Shown here piece by piece: positions 31,549 through 42,469 of a DNA stretch of 64,000 nt. How positions within the stretch are numbered: the stretch's first letter is position 1; each line of letters begins with the position of its first letter. The stretch comes from Panagrolaimus kolymaensis (Eukaryota; Nematoda; Chromadorea; Rhabditida; Panagrolaimidae). The notes under the pieces are model-generated. The model did not search any database. It was not told the DNA's origin and worked only from the letters and a program-made list of their open reading frames with translations. Made by a program: the position numbers and the translations under genes. The stretch spans positions 124,001 through 188,000 of the forward strand of contig JAJQJQ010000025.1 of the NCBI GenBank assembly GCA_028622995.1, written 5' to 3'.

Positions 31549-32175
31549 CGTCTTTGTTAGACACCGTGGAACTCAAATATAAATATTGGAGCTTAATAAA
31601 ATTTTAAAGTAAGAAACTATTCTTTTTATAGGCCACTTGCGCTCAGCACAGAACAAAAGTTGAAATAATTTACTATTAAAATAATTATAAATTAGTTTTT
31701 CTTTTACATCTTTCTCTAAAAATAATTTCAATAATTTAAAGCTACAGCAGCAAATAATAAATATTCCTTTCTCTAATAAGGTTATTATTAGATTTAAAAA
31801 CCATTAAATTTGCATGCAAAGACGTAAGTAAAAAAGAAAAGTTCTAAAATAAAATAAAAAAAGCCAGGTAAAAGAAAAATGAATTGGAGCCTTATGACAT
31901 TTATTTAGTCTCATCATTTTAAAACAAGGATAACAGAAGACGAATAAAAAAAAGATTCAAAAATTATTTAAATTTGTCTCAGCAAAAAAAAATAATTAAA
32001 GGAAAGCAGATCAAAATGAAAATTTGTCATTTATTTGCAAATCTTTTAGACAACGTGAATATGTTTTGAAGAAGTGTTTTATTTATTAAAAAATTTAAAA
32101 AATGTAAATAAGTTACAAAAATTTAAACAAAAAAAAAATTCGATTTTAAAAAAAATAATGATTTTTTATTTTATT
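31549..32175. other. Intergenic
   Basis: AT-rich; no gene seen. The 32074-32307 open frame on the plus strand is antisense to receptor 5 and was dismissed. Confidence 0.4.
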
Positions 32176-33273
32176 TTACCAATGAGTAGTTACAGCACTT
32201 TTGGAAGCAATTGTAGTGAATCGTTTTTGAAAAGGTTGAATGTTAGTATTTCTTTCACTTTGTTGTTGATGATTTCCACAAATTACGATGGCAATTTTGT
32301 TATTTAATAATTTGTTAATTAAAATATCCATAACAAATTCTCGATATGGTTTTACAACAAAAATAGTTACACTTACATCTATGATTGGATAAAGTAAAAG
32401 CATTCCTGCAATAGCCATACTCCAAATGGAAAGGTTTATATCGGGAATAATTATTAAAACCATCCAAATAATTCCCAGCGAACCCACACTTATCGTTATT
32501 GTAGCTTGAGCCATAGCAGTTTGAAGCATCATAGAAAATTGTTTTTTAGTTTGTTTTGAAAATGAAAGAAGGGTATTTTTTGAATAATTTAAATTTTTGT
32601 GTAACAACCATAAACATAGCAAAGTTCGATAAACTCCACTTCCCAATAAAATTGCGAGGGGAATTAAAAATCCTATTTCTTTACTAACTTGAACAATAAA
32701 AAGTGAAGGTTGGATATTTAATAAAATTTCCACATTTTTAATATTTTGGGTTAATATTTCTTTCGCTTTAAAATCATTAGTGCTTTTTGAAACAAAAAAT
32801 ATTATAGCTCCAAGAGTCAAAAGTGCTGTAATTATAAGTCCACCATAAATAATAATTCGTTGTAATTTTTTATTATTCGTTGAAATAACACTAATTATTT
32901 GAAAATGTCTTTCAGCTACAGTAATAAGCAACACATCAAGTAAAGGGTAATATAAAAATAAAATTATACCCGTTCCAAGACCGCAAGTAAATGATGAAAC
33001 TGGAGCAATTAGGCCCACGGGAAAAATAATATTAAAAGTAAAAAGTTTTATGGGTTTTAAAAGAAAAAATAATAATTCTGCTAAAAATGTTATAAAAATA
33101 TAAATAAGCATCAAAATTCGAAAGATTAACATTTGTTTCGTGGAACAATGAATAACCAAAAATGTGTAAAAGCATTGAGACAATAAACTCAAAGTAAAAA
33201 CAAAGTAACTATAAATTTGAAATATTTCAATAATTTTAAAATCAATAATTTCGGAAACGTTGTATTTTTCCAT
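32176..33273 (-). CDS. Intronless 7TM serpentine chemoreceptor-like, cluster member 5
   Basis: Single exon, 365 aa, intact and the longest in the cluster. MEKYNVSEIIDFKIIEIFQI start; CSTKQMLIFRILMLIYIF; VAERHFQIISVIST; NDFKAKEILTQNIKNVEILL; KKQFSMMLQTAMAQ; YPIIDVSVTIFVVKPYREFV at TM7. The tail after TM7 is about 50 residues with NHQQQSERNTN and many Ser/Thr, a possible site for phosphorylation or ciliary sorting. An AGGTGTAAAAC element lies about 126 bp upstream, and the duplicated non-coding block is 290-490 bp upstream. Confidence 0.8.
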   Translation of the reverse strand: MEKYNVSEIIDFKIIEIFQIYSYFVFTLSLLSQCFYTFLVIHCSTKQMLIFRILMLIYIFITFLAELLFFLLKPIKLFTFNIIFPVGLIAPVSSFTCGLGTGIILFLYYPLLDVLLITVAERHFQIISVISTNNKKLQRIIIYGGLIITALLTLGAIIFFVSKSTNDFKAKEILTQNIKNVEILLNIQPSLFIVQVSKEIGFLIPLAILLGSGVYRTLLCLWLLHKNLNYSKNTLLSFSKQTKKQFSMMLQTAMAQATITISVGSLGIIWMVLIIIPDINLSIWSMAIAGMLLLYPIIDVSVTIFVVKPYREFVMDILINKLLNNKIAIVICGNHQQQSERNTNIQPFQKRFTTIASKSAVTTHW

Positions 33274-33559
33274 TAAAATCCATTGATAAACATATTTAAT
33301 AAATTTTAATAAAAAACAAAATCAATAAAATAATCTGTGTTTTAAAAATGGGACAAATAAATAAATTTAACATCTACCTAACTAGGAGAGATGAAAACAG
33401 GTGTAAAACATGCATTAGAAGAAAAGGGAAAAAAATTGTTTTAAAAGCATGTAAGCAAGGGATTATAAAGTTTATATTTTGTTTAAAAACATCTGTTTAA
33501 TGAGAACATAAATGACGCAAAAAACTTTATGAATCTCAGGGGTCATAGGAAAAAAGTTT

Positions 33560-33765
33560 CATTAGAATCTTTCACTCAACGCTAATAGCTTGTAAAGTTA
33601 TGAAAATTGCAGTTAATGATTGTCTTTGAATTTATTTGAACGGTTGTTACTTGCTTTAATAATTAGCTTACTGTCAACAAAAAGATTAAAAAAAGCAGCA
33701 AACGTTTAGCTTTTTGATTCATTAGAAAATGGATATAATTTTAAAAGGCAAAATTTATATTGAAA
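33560..33765 (-). repeat. Duplicated non-coding block, copy 2
   Basis: Reverse-oriented partner of 24299-24490, with the same order of shared stretches. It lies upstream of receptor 5 on the receptor's own strand, so a cis-regulatory role is possible for this copy. Confidence 0.65.
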
Positions 33766-34042
33766 AATGCTTAGACTTACAAAAAACGTGACAATGCTTC
33801 CATTTTTGCCTTTTCTCTCTCTTTTCTTTAGTCGAAGAATTTTTTTTTCATTAAAAAAATAAGAAGTTTGAATGAAAATTTGCATTAAACTTTATTCATT
33901 CATCGTTGGAAGCGTTCGTCAAACAAAATTTCATTCATTTCATTTTCAAAGCTCTGTGGGAGAAGAAAGCTGTCTTCGTCAATCAAAGCTGTGATTCATT
34001 GATTTCAACAACGTTTTTATCAAAGTCAAGAATAAAACAACG

Positions 34043-34565
34043 ATGGCAACCACAAGGGCTTCACTTCTCGCTGATAGACAACAACCATCATCAAATGAAG
34101 AATGCATTAGTGCAAATTGCAAAAAAGTTTGTTTTTTCCTTTGTTTTGTTTATTTTTTCAATATTTGTATTACATTTTTAGATTACTTATTTGCTAATTG
34201 CACCATTAATTGTTTTGGTATTGGATGCTCTCACAATTTATTCCTACTCATCATTCTCAACCAACATCACACTCTTTCATATGGTAAAAGCTCTCATTCT
34301 CATCATTTTTTGTGTCTTATTCGTATATGCTGTTTATCATCCTGAAAAACGTGATCTCTTCTGGGTTATTGGAATTATTAGTGGTCTTCTCTTCTTTACT
34401 AATCTCGTTTACATGATATTTTTAATTGATCAATGCGCTCCTAATTCTGATTCTTCAATCACAAAACATTGTTATACTTCTCCTTGGTTTCCATGGCTCG
34501 GTACATTTGCTACGATCGGTGTTCCATTTGCTGCTTTTTGTGGTTACAATCCTCCTCAACATTAA
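34043..34565 (+). CDS. Small four-transmembrane protein, divergent type 1
   Basis: Exons 34043-34126 and 34182-34565, 155 aa. Exon 1 is a 28-residue hydrophilic tail (MATTRASLLADRQQPSSNEE); the phase-0 intron sits just before the first membrane segment, the same layout as copies A-D. Segments: ITYLLIAPLIVLVLDALTIY; FHMVKALILIIFCVLFVYAVY; DLFWVIGIISGLLFFTNLVYM; FPWLGTFATIGVPFAAFCGY. HPEKRD between TM2 and TM3 parallels YPEKRH in the next gene. Cys residues lie in the last loop (CAPNS, KHCYTS). The leader AGAATAAAACAACG before the ATG is shared with the next gene. Function unknown. Confidence 0.75.
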
Positions 34566-34917
34566 CATTCTCTATGTAATGAATCATCTACTGCTCCACT
34601 TATAGTCATATTTTATTGACATGTATGTATTTGTATGTATTCTTGTAACAAAAAAATAAAGCATCATTGTTTCAACACTTTTTCTAATTTTGATTCATTC
34701 AAAATAATGCTTCCATTTTTGCTAACTTTGCTTCTCTCTTTTTTTGTTGTGTGCTTGAAAAAGTCTTACCACTCTTATTTCTTCTTCGAGTAAACTCATT
34801 TTCTTCGTCATTCATTCAATTTTTAGGCATCTTCAAAAAATTTCATTCATCGTTGAAAATATTATCTTCATTCAAAGTTTTGTTCATTGTTTTCAAAGTG
34901 TTCAAGAATAAACAACG
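34566..34917. other. Intergenic between the two divergent 4TM genes
   Basis: Contains the AATAAAGCATC polyadenylation signal of the first gene and the promoter of the second. The TTCATTCATCGTTG and TTCAAAGTGTTCAAGAATAAA elements also occur before the first gene, which points to tandem duplication. Confidence 0.5.
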
Positions 34918-35574
34918 ATGACAACACCATGGTCTCCACTTTTCTTTGATCAACAACTTTCACCATTTTCAAATTCAGATAATCCTACACATGTACGAAG
35001 CAAAAATAATGAAGAAGACTCAGCATTCATGAATAATTCTTTCACATCTGTGAGTTTTTCTTTACATCCATATTTCTTCATTTTATGCCGTTTTAGATTA
35101 TTCATTTGGTTATTTTACCATTAATAATTGTGGGATTTGATGTTATAACTATATCTCGTTTATCAACATTCTCAAGTTCGATGTTAGAAGCTTTTGCTAC
35201 CTTTTATATGGTTGAAACTGGAATCCTTACTGCTCTTTGTGGATTATACGTATATGTTGCTTGTTATCCAGAAAAACGTCACATCTTATGGATTGGTTCT
35301 ATCATCGCTGGTGGTCTCTTTATCTTTGATATTTTTGTATTTATGAATCTTGTATCTGTATGTCGTGAAATGCGTTACTGTAATGATGATGAAAAATGTT
35401 AGTTTTCCATTGCGTTCACTTTGTCTTCAAAGCCATGCATTTTCAGGTTCAAATGATTATGTTTATCAACGATGTGAAAATTCTTTCATTTTGCCATTTA
35501 TCAATTTACTTCTCATGCTCGCTTCTGCGATGATTAATTTTATATGTTCAAAATCAACTTTCTGTATCAAATGA
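34918..35574 (+). CDS. Small four-transmembrane protein, divergent type 2
   Basis: Exons 34918-35049, 35097-35397 and 35447-35574, 186 aa. Exon 1 is a 44-residue hydrophilic tail (MTTPWSPLFFDQQLSPFSNS). Exon 2 encodes IIHLVILPLIIVGFDVITIS, then ETGILTALCGLYVYVACYPEKRH and ILWIGSIIAGGLFIFDIFVF. I end exon 2 at a GTTAGT donor in place of the TGT-TAG stop, because exon 3 (CAG acceptor at 35446) restores frame and adds the fourth segment (FILPFINLLLMLASAMINFI). Cys lie in the last loop (VCREMRYC, CSNDYVYQRC). Tandem neighbour of the previous gene with a shared leader and PEKR[DH] loop. Confidence 0.7.
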
Positions 35575-36034
35575 ATTAATGGTGTTGTATGCTCATGTTT
35601 CTATGTTTTGATGTTATATTTTACTCATGTTTTTGTCTATAATTTCTTGTAAAAATAAAGTTTTTGAATGACCAAATGGTTTTACTTTCTAACTTGCTCG
35701 AATTTACTGTACTTATTCTTTCATTTTGTGATTATGTTTAATGGTGACTTGTTACGAAAAAGGTTTGTGTGATAACCTAAGCTTTTGCCATCAAGTATAG
35801 AATATGCACATAAGTTATTGCTTGTTTTGGGCGACGCTTTTTAGTGAGTTTAATGTCATTTATTGATGAGGCTATCTTCACTAGTATGTTTTACGTTATC
35901 GATTTATTTATTTAGAAGCAAAAGAAAAAAATGGAAGAAAGTGTAAAACAGATAGTTTAATCTCTCTTTTTTAAACCATGTAAATAAAAACAAAATAACA
36001 CAAATTTACAAATATGTAAGACAAATCAAGTCAT
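35575..36034. other. Intergenic
   Basis: Holds the 3' UTR of the 4TM gene (AAAAATAAAG). Nothing else seen. Confidence 0.4.
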
Positions 36035-36322
36035 TTATTTTTTTCCCCCACTATAAATACCAGAATATGAAGTTCGATCATTTACACCTGTTGCAGGCGC
36101 TACAGCTCCAATAGCTAATGCATCACTAAGTGAACCAGGCCCAGTTCCACTTGCATCACGTTTTATTGCATCTATTCCACTTCCAATACTTTCAGCTGCA
36201 GGATCTCCATGAACACCCGTAAATGGAATATCTGATAATCCACCATCAAAACCCAGGGAAGAAAATATCAAAAAGCTAATAACCAAAAGAGTTGAAAATA
36301 ATCGTAAAAACATTTTTTTCAA
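36035..36322 (-). CDS. Secreted small protein, possible peptide precursor
   Basis: Single exon, 95 aa. Residues 1-24 are a clear signal peptide (MKKMFLRLFSTLLVISFLIF..SLG). The mature part is rich in Gly, Ser, Ala and Asp, has no Cys, and contains one dibasic site (IDAIKRDASGTG) and a KK end (YSGIYSGGKK). Cutting at KR and KK would give two peptides of about 40 and 35 residues, the layout of a simple neuropeptide-like or antimicrobial precursor. This is inference from layout only; no repeat of a known peptide motif is present. Confidence 0.55.
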   Translation of the reverse strand: MKKMFLRLFSTLLVISFLIFSSLGFDGGLSDIPFTGVHGDPAAESIGSGIDAIKRDASGTGPGSLSDALAIGAVAPATGVNDRTSYSGIYSGGKK

Positions 36323-36926
36323 TTGTTTTTGATGAAATTTTGTCAGAAATCAAACGCTTTTATTCTATTCTCTTTTTTTCAAGTTTCAAAGATCACAAAA
36401 AAAATGAAAAAGAAAACACGATTTTTTGTTGTTTTCTTGATTTTTAATTAAGATTTATTTTTTCTTTTCTTTCAAACAAAAAAAATGATAGTAAATTGAT
36501 AGTAGTTTGAAAAATGATGATTGATGGACGATTGAAATCGTTCGCAAGTACATACAAGGATTGTTTACGAATAAAAATGTGTCTGCAAAAACACGATTTT
36601 TTTTGTTAATGATAAATATATTATTATTTATTTATGCGCGAAATTATGCGTGTTTCTAATTATCTTTAATAAATATGTCTAAATTTGGTGTTATTTTTTA
36701 TTTATTTTTAAACCTTTGAAATTATTGTGAAATAAATTTATTTATATTTTCTGACCAATAAGAAATTTTGAAATTTTGATTTCAAAATAAATCGTGACAC
36801 ATTAAAATTAAGTACGCTTTAATCTTGTTAGAATGACACATTTCAGCGCATAAATTACTTCGAAGTACGAACATCCAAAATACTCGATTAAGGTAATTCA
36901 AAAATTTTTGTAGTTCCATTTATGCC
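36323..36926. other. Intergenic
   Basis: AT-rich; no gene seen. Confidence 0.4.
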
Positions 36927-37679
36927 TCAAAAAAGGCTTAACATATTTTTTCTTCCATTTGTTGTAATAATATTCTTTTTTCGTTTAGAAATTTTTTTTA
37001 GCGTGAATATTTCTTTGATCGCTTTTCGATATGCTTTCACCACAATTATCATAACCATTAGATCAATGATAGGAAAAAGCATAGTTAAATTATGTATAAT
37101 AAGCATAAGATTTTGCAAATTATTTTCTTCTGGAATAAATAATAATATCAACCATATAAAAAGTGGAACTCCAAATAATAAAACAGTTATGGTTTGAGCT
37201 ACGGTTGTTTGAAGCATTAAAGAAAATTGCTTTTTAGTTTGTTTAGAAAATGAAAGGTTTGGATTTTTTGAATATGTATAATTATTCCTAATCAGCCAAA
37301 TTATGATTACACTACAATAAAGTATCGTAAGGAAAATTGCTGTTAAACACGAAAACAAAGTAAAATTCCATTCAAAATTATAAATAAAAAGCGAAGGTTG
37401 AAAATTTAATAAAATTTCAGAATTTTTTACATTTTCTATTAAAACTTCTTTTGCTTTTACATCATTAATATAAAATAGAATAAAATTTGCTTGAGTTCCT
37501 GCGAGCCAAATTAAAATTAATAAATTCAATCCATATATTAAAAATCTTTTTAAATTAATAATTTTAGATGAAGTATACATGCTGGTTATTTGAAAATGTC
37601 TTTCAATCACGTTTATTAAAAGTGAATCAATCATAAGTAATAGCAAACATATAGCAAAACAAATACTACCGCTGCTTCA
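36927..37679 (-). pseudogene. 5'-truncated 7TM receptor, cluster member 6
   Basis: Homology to the intronless receptors starts abruptly inside TM3. The frame reads SSGSICFAICLLLLMIDSLL and VIERHFQITSMYTSS, then runs intact through KAKEVLIENVKNSEILLNFQ, KKQFSLMLQTTVAQT and FPIIDLMVMIIVVKAYRKAI (Ala for Pro in PYR). TM1, TM2 and the start codon are missing, and a TGA lies just upstream in frame. At the same point, serpin-like sequence starts on the other strand, so this is a rearrangement breakpoint. Confidence 0.75.
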
Positions 37680-37820
37680 GCAAGTGCACCGGCTACAGGA
37701 GGGCCACCGCCTAAACCTAAAATTATTTTTAAAGCTGATCATCCATTTATTTATTTTGTTGCAGATAAAAATGGTAACATCATTTTTCTTGGAACTGTAG
37801 TGGATAACTTTCAAGATTGA
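37653..37820 (+). pseudogene. Serpin C-terminal fragment
   Basis: Fifty-five codons to TGA. After a Thr/Ala/Ser-rich stretch like a reactive-centre hinge (TNTTAASASAPATGGPPPK), the frame reads KIIFKADHPFIYFVADKNGN and IIFLGTVVDNFQD. The F.ADHPF.YF....G.I.FLG.V sequence is the conserved C-terminal end of serpins (protease inhibitors), beta-strands 4B/5B. None of the other 300 or so serpin residues are nearby: a receptor on the other strand occupies the upstream DNA. It is therefore a moved or leftover last exon. Confidence 0.7.
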
Positions 37821-37870
37821 GTTTTTTTATAAATTTAATGGAATTAATTTTTATAATTTGAAAATTTTAG

Positions 37871-38056
37871 TGAAGCCCATTCAGTTGCAACGAAGAGAAA
37901 ACTGACAGTGAATTCAGAAGAGTAAATTAATTTTTTTATAACTTTTTTTGCTTCTAATTTAAGGGTTTTAGAAAATCACCATCTCCCAATAATCTAACTC
38001 GATTGAAAATTAATAAGCATCCAAGAAGATCAGAAAGAATCGCAAAAAAGTTTTGA
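37871..38056 (+). CDS. Small basic exon pair, gene of unknown type (partial)
   Basis: Two short exons, 37871-37921 and 37972-38056, with ATTTTAG acceptors and a GTAAAT donor that keep one frame: EAHSVATKRKLTVNSEE joined to KSPSPNNLTRLKINKHPRRS and ERIAKKF-stop. The HPRRSERIAKK end is typical of basic, probably nuclear C-termini. No start codon or upstream exon is clear; the serpin fragment just upstream does not splice to it in phase. It may be the tail of the same relic locus. Confidence 0.35.
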
Positions 38057-38357
38057 GAAAATTAAAACAATTTAAAACGAAATTCAAAATATCAAGCAAA
38101 AGCTTCAAAAAAATTCAGGGAAATTGTCTACAAACCTCAAAAATATTTTTAATCATTAAATCTTTATTTTAATCACAATTATTAATAAAGTTTTTGACAT
38201 GTTTAAGAAAATAAAAATAACAGACACGTTTTAAAAGGAATATACCCATTATTAAAAAAATTTGAAAAAAATACAAATTATTTATCTAATTTTAATAAAA
38301 AGACTATTTATTATTTGTTCTATGCAGTAGTAATAATAATGTGCTGCTTTCTTGGCT

Positions 38358-39239
38358 TCATTGAAAATATTCTATTATTTCTGCGTCGTCGAATACGGGG
38401 ACAAGACTTTTTATTAACGAAACCAATTTTGTCGCTGATTGTTGTTTTGGATGATTCACGAGATTTGGAGATTTGTTGAAATAAACCATAGGAATTTTTA
38501 TTTTTATAATATTTTTTTCGTCGTGATCTAAAAAAGGCAAATATTCGGATTTTTTACGATGTGAATACATATTTTTTTTGCAGTTACACCTTTTTGCAAA
38601 ATTTTGTTGACATTTTAGCTTTTTTATTCGCCTGTAAAATATTTCAAAAAAAAAAAGCAACTGTTATGTAAAGCAGACAATGAAAAAAAGCAAAAAAGAA
38701 CGCAGTAAAAAATCATATTTCATTTTCATGCTTTTTCACACATCTGTTTTTTACTTTTTTACAATGTTATGAAAAAATAGTTGTTTAACAAGTTATTTTT
38801 TGCAGCCAAAAATAATATAAAAAAATAATAAAGCTTTAGTCCAAAAAAATCAGTTACTGTAATACTCATCCAAAAAGAAAGGAAATCAAAGTTATTTATT
38901 TTCTAAATTTTATTTTTGAAAAAGTTTTCTCGATTTCTATAATTTTATGCTTTCATTTCTCAACGAAAAAAAACATTTCAAATTTTTTTTGTTAAAAAAA
39001 AAGATGTGGAAAGAATTATTAAACTTTTTGCTTTTTTCTAAAAAAGTTCTATTTTGAATTTTTTTTTTGAAATCCCTTTATTTTTTTAAATATTAAAAAT
39101 AAACAACAACTTACACATTTTTTCCTTCAATAATTGCTTCCTTTTCAATTACTTCAAGTTCTTCTTCAATTTCTAAGCCATCAATAAAAAAGATGAAGGA
39201 TAAAAAAATTGCCCATGAAAGCGTTAAAGCTTTGAGCAT
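38358..39239 (-). CDS. Secreted protein, 132 aa
   Basis: Exons 39115-39239 and 38358-38631 (AATGT|GTAAGT donor, TTTTACAG acceptor). Residues 1-23 form a signal peptide (MLKALTLSWAIFLSFIFFID). An acidic stretch follows (EIEEELEVIEKE), then a basic Cys-containing region (KLKCQQNFAKRCNCKKN) and a C-terminal helix (LVSLIKSLVPVFDDAEIIEY). Acidic pro-region, then basic Cys part: this looks like a processed extracellular protein. No family recognised. The intron is 483 nt. Confidence 0.5.
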
Positions 39240-42200
39240 GTTTTCAAAAAATAAAAAATAGGCTCAAAAAAATACCAGTTTAACAAAATAAAAAAAATTA
39301 AAATATGTGTTTTCTATTCTTGAATCAAAGGTCAAAGAAAATATGGATGTTGTTGTCGTTGAAATTCCACCGTATTTTATACCAGCAAAATTGAGTATTT
39401 TTGATTGGTAATTTTGAAGCTCTACTTTTGAATAAATATAAATACCCAAAAAATTAAATAATAAAATAAAAATTGATTGTTTTCCGATAAAAATCAAACT
39501 CAAAAAATCAATGGAAGAAAAAAAAGAAGGCGAAATAAGAAATAAGATTAATATCGGAGACCCGTGAAATATAAAAAGTTATTGACGAAGAGACAGACGA
39601 TTGATTTTGAATTTATGATATATATTTTTTTAGGCCTTGAAAGTTTTTTTTGATTCTTTCTTCACTAAAATCAAAAAACCACCAATTTTTGACAAATTGA
39701 ATATATTTTTTCTTTGTTGTCAAACTAATAATCGTTGTTTGAGCGATGACAAGAAATAAGATAGAAAAAAAGAATAATAGCAAGCGATGATGACAACCCT
39801 GAAAAAAAAAAGATATTGGTTAATCAATTTTTCTTTATTTTTTATATTTTTTACAACCTTTGTCAAACAGAAGAAAAAAACGAACACTAAAGCTTTTAGT
39901 TCTTTTAAGAATATATTTCTAGGCTGTTCCGTTATTATTTTTTTTTTTTCATTTTTTTGTTATGTGTTTCTTTCTTCACAAAAAAAATATATATTACATT
40001 TTTTTCTTCTGTGCCTATTTGCCTATCCCCCTGTTTGGTTGTCTTTGTCTTTGTCGTCGTTGTTGCTCTTATCTTTTTTTTACGTTGTCGTTGGTGTAAA
40101 AAAAAAAACTGCTGATAGAAACACGAAGAGAAAGACAAGAAGAAAAAAAAGGCAAAACAAAGGGACGACAACTTTGCAAAATAAAAAAAAAAATAGAGGA
40201 GAGGCTGGCGTCAAACGAATGTAAAGGAAATGCATGTGAACGAACGCCTGCTTCTTATTGCCTTTCATCTGTTCCGTGTTCTTCTTTTTTCTTTTTTTCA
40301 TGAGATAAAAAAAAAACAGAACAAAGCAGAAAAAAAAAAGTAAAAAGGGGGAGAAAAAATGATTAGGGTTTTCTTGTTTTATTTTTAGACTCAAAAATTA
40401 TACATCGAAATTTGAGCCAATTAAGACTTTTTCAAGTAAAAAAAATCATTAACTTTAAAATAGCTCATGTTCGTTTTCAGGCGAGCAAAAAAAAGTAAAA
40501 AATAAAGCATGGGAAAAAGGAAAGACTTTCATAGGAAAAAAAACAGTTTTTACAAAAAATTAAGTAAAATAAATTTCAAACCTTTATTTATTTTTTTATG
40601 AGCAGCAGCCTTAAAAAATTAATAAAAAATAAAGTTAAAACAACAACACCTGGCCATGGTTTTTTTAATTTCGCTTTTAGTTAGAAAAAAAATGTGGTAC
40701 ACCAAAAGCGATGATGACCTTTATTGACAACACTTTTATTTTTTATTTGGTCTAAATTAAAATTTTAAATTAGCATTAAAAAAAGTTTTGTTTTGGTTGT
40801 AAATCCTCCAAAAACATATGAGAAAAATATATTATTACACCCTATTATGCGTTATTCGAAAAAAGCTGCAAAAAAATAAGTTTTTGAATAAGAGATGTGA
40901 GAAAATTTAATAACTTTTGCACAGATCACAAACTACGGAAAAATAAAGACTCTTTTGGAAACAAAAATAATTATAATGGAAAACAACTAAAGTCCATTTT
41001 TTGTGGAGATTTTAATAAAATAAAAAGGCCTCAAACAAACATTCTAAATTAGTTATTAAAACTTGAATTTTATTTCATTTTCGCGAACGCTTAAAAACCC
41101 AATTAAAACCCGAACATTTCCTTTTTACATAATTAACTAATTAATTAAATTGCAACGAAAAAAACTCCTCTTACAAACATAATTAAATAAATTGCAAACA
41201 AAAACACACGCGCCCAAAAATTGATATGATTTAATTAGTTAATTTTCATTAACAAATCGCAAAAAAGATACTAAAGCAAAAACGTTGTAGAAAAAATCAA
41301 GAAAAGCAATAATCAAATTAGCGATATTTTCTTTAATTTTTTTTAGTCTTCGCTCGCTCCATTAAATTTTCCAATATTTTGATTTCATTTTTTATTGCAA
41401 AAAATAAATCATCCGTATTTTTTCAAGGTTATTGAAAAAATTATTATTCTAGGCCGTTCGATTTTTTTTTATTTTTGTTTAATACATATTGATTACAAAA
41501 AAAGTTTTTTGGGTGTATCAAATGAAAAAAATCAAAACATGTTTTAATGGGGAAACTCTGTCTTTCTTTTTTTCGATGTGATGGTTTTTTTCAATTTGTT
41601 TTAATTTGATTGATTGGTGGTTGAATTAAGCAATACTTTTTTTATAATGAGCTCATAAAAATGTAATTAATTGTTTTAGGTAAAATAACCCACAATAAAA
41701 ATAATGTATGTTTTTAAAACGCTTATCAAAATATTTCGTTTTAAAGTTAACAGAAATTTTGTGAAATAAATAACACGCGCAATGGTTTGAAAAATATTGT
41801 TATTGCTTCCATTGAAATAAACCACTTTTTTGCTTTAAATAAGGAGAGTTAGAAAGAAACTTTAAAACTGTACCAAAAAATGTATGACACTCCTCATTTT
41901 TTTTGATACAGTGATTTTTCACCGATTTGTTTGTTATTGGTCAAAAGGAAAAAAAGAATGGAGCAGCCAGCAACTTTCAACAACAAAACAAAATTTCTTT
42001 TTGTTTTGTAAAATTTTCCTCTAAACATTTATCAGTAAACCACCTTTTTCAAAGCTGCAATTTTGTTAATTGTACCAATCAACCATCGTCGAACATATAG
42101 CTAAATAGCTTTTTCACGAACAAAAAACTTGATTTTTCTCTTCTCCTTTTTTTAAAAGGTGGTGATAAGCGTGCCTTTGAAAAAAGAGGTGGATGCATTA

Positions 42201-42469
42201 CCGCGCCTTGTTCAATAAATGCGAGGAGAAGCAACGCTTTTTTTTCCACGACTGTTTGTGAATCTCACAGATTTCAAAACTTTTTAAGTAAAACGACATA
42301 AATGCGTGCTGTATATTTCTCGATTATGAACATTGACAATGAGATACAATAAAGAGACATATTGAAACCTGATTTATTACAATTTAGTTTATTACAAAGC
42401 AATAAAATTACATCAAACATTAAACATACACATATTTTTATGATTTCTTTTCAGCAAAGTTCTTGTTGT
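39240..42469. other. Long low-complexity intergenic region
   Basis: About 3.2 kb of A- and T-homopolymer-rich DNA. Open frames at 39264-39503 and 39787-40394 are F/K-rich products of T and A runs, overlap each other on both strands and have no ATG or splice support. No RNA gene or repeat edge recognised. The end (about 42365-42469) is the 3' UTR of 4TM copy D, inverted relative to the copy C 3' UTR. Confidence 0.5.

Noticed and set aside
39264..39503. 79-codon frame with a hydrophobic start on the minus strand
   Set aside because: No ATG (TTG only), no acceptor, T-rich composition.
39787..40394. Long F/K-rich frames on both strands
   Set aside because: Overlapping frames generated by poly-T and poly-A runs; no codon variety or splice signals.
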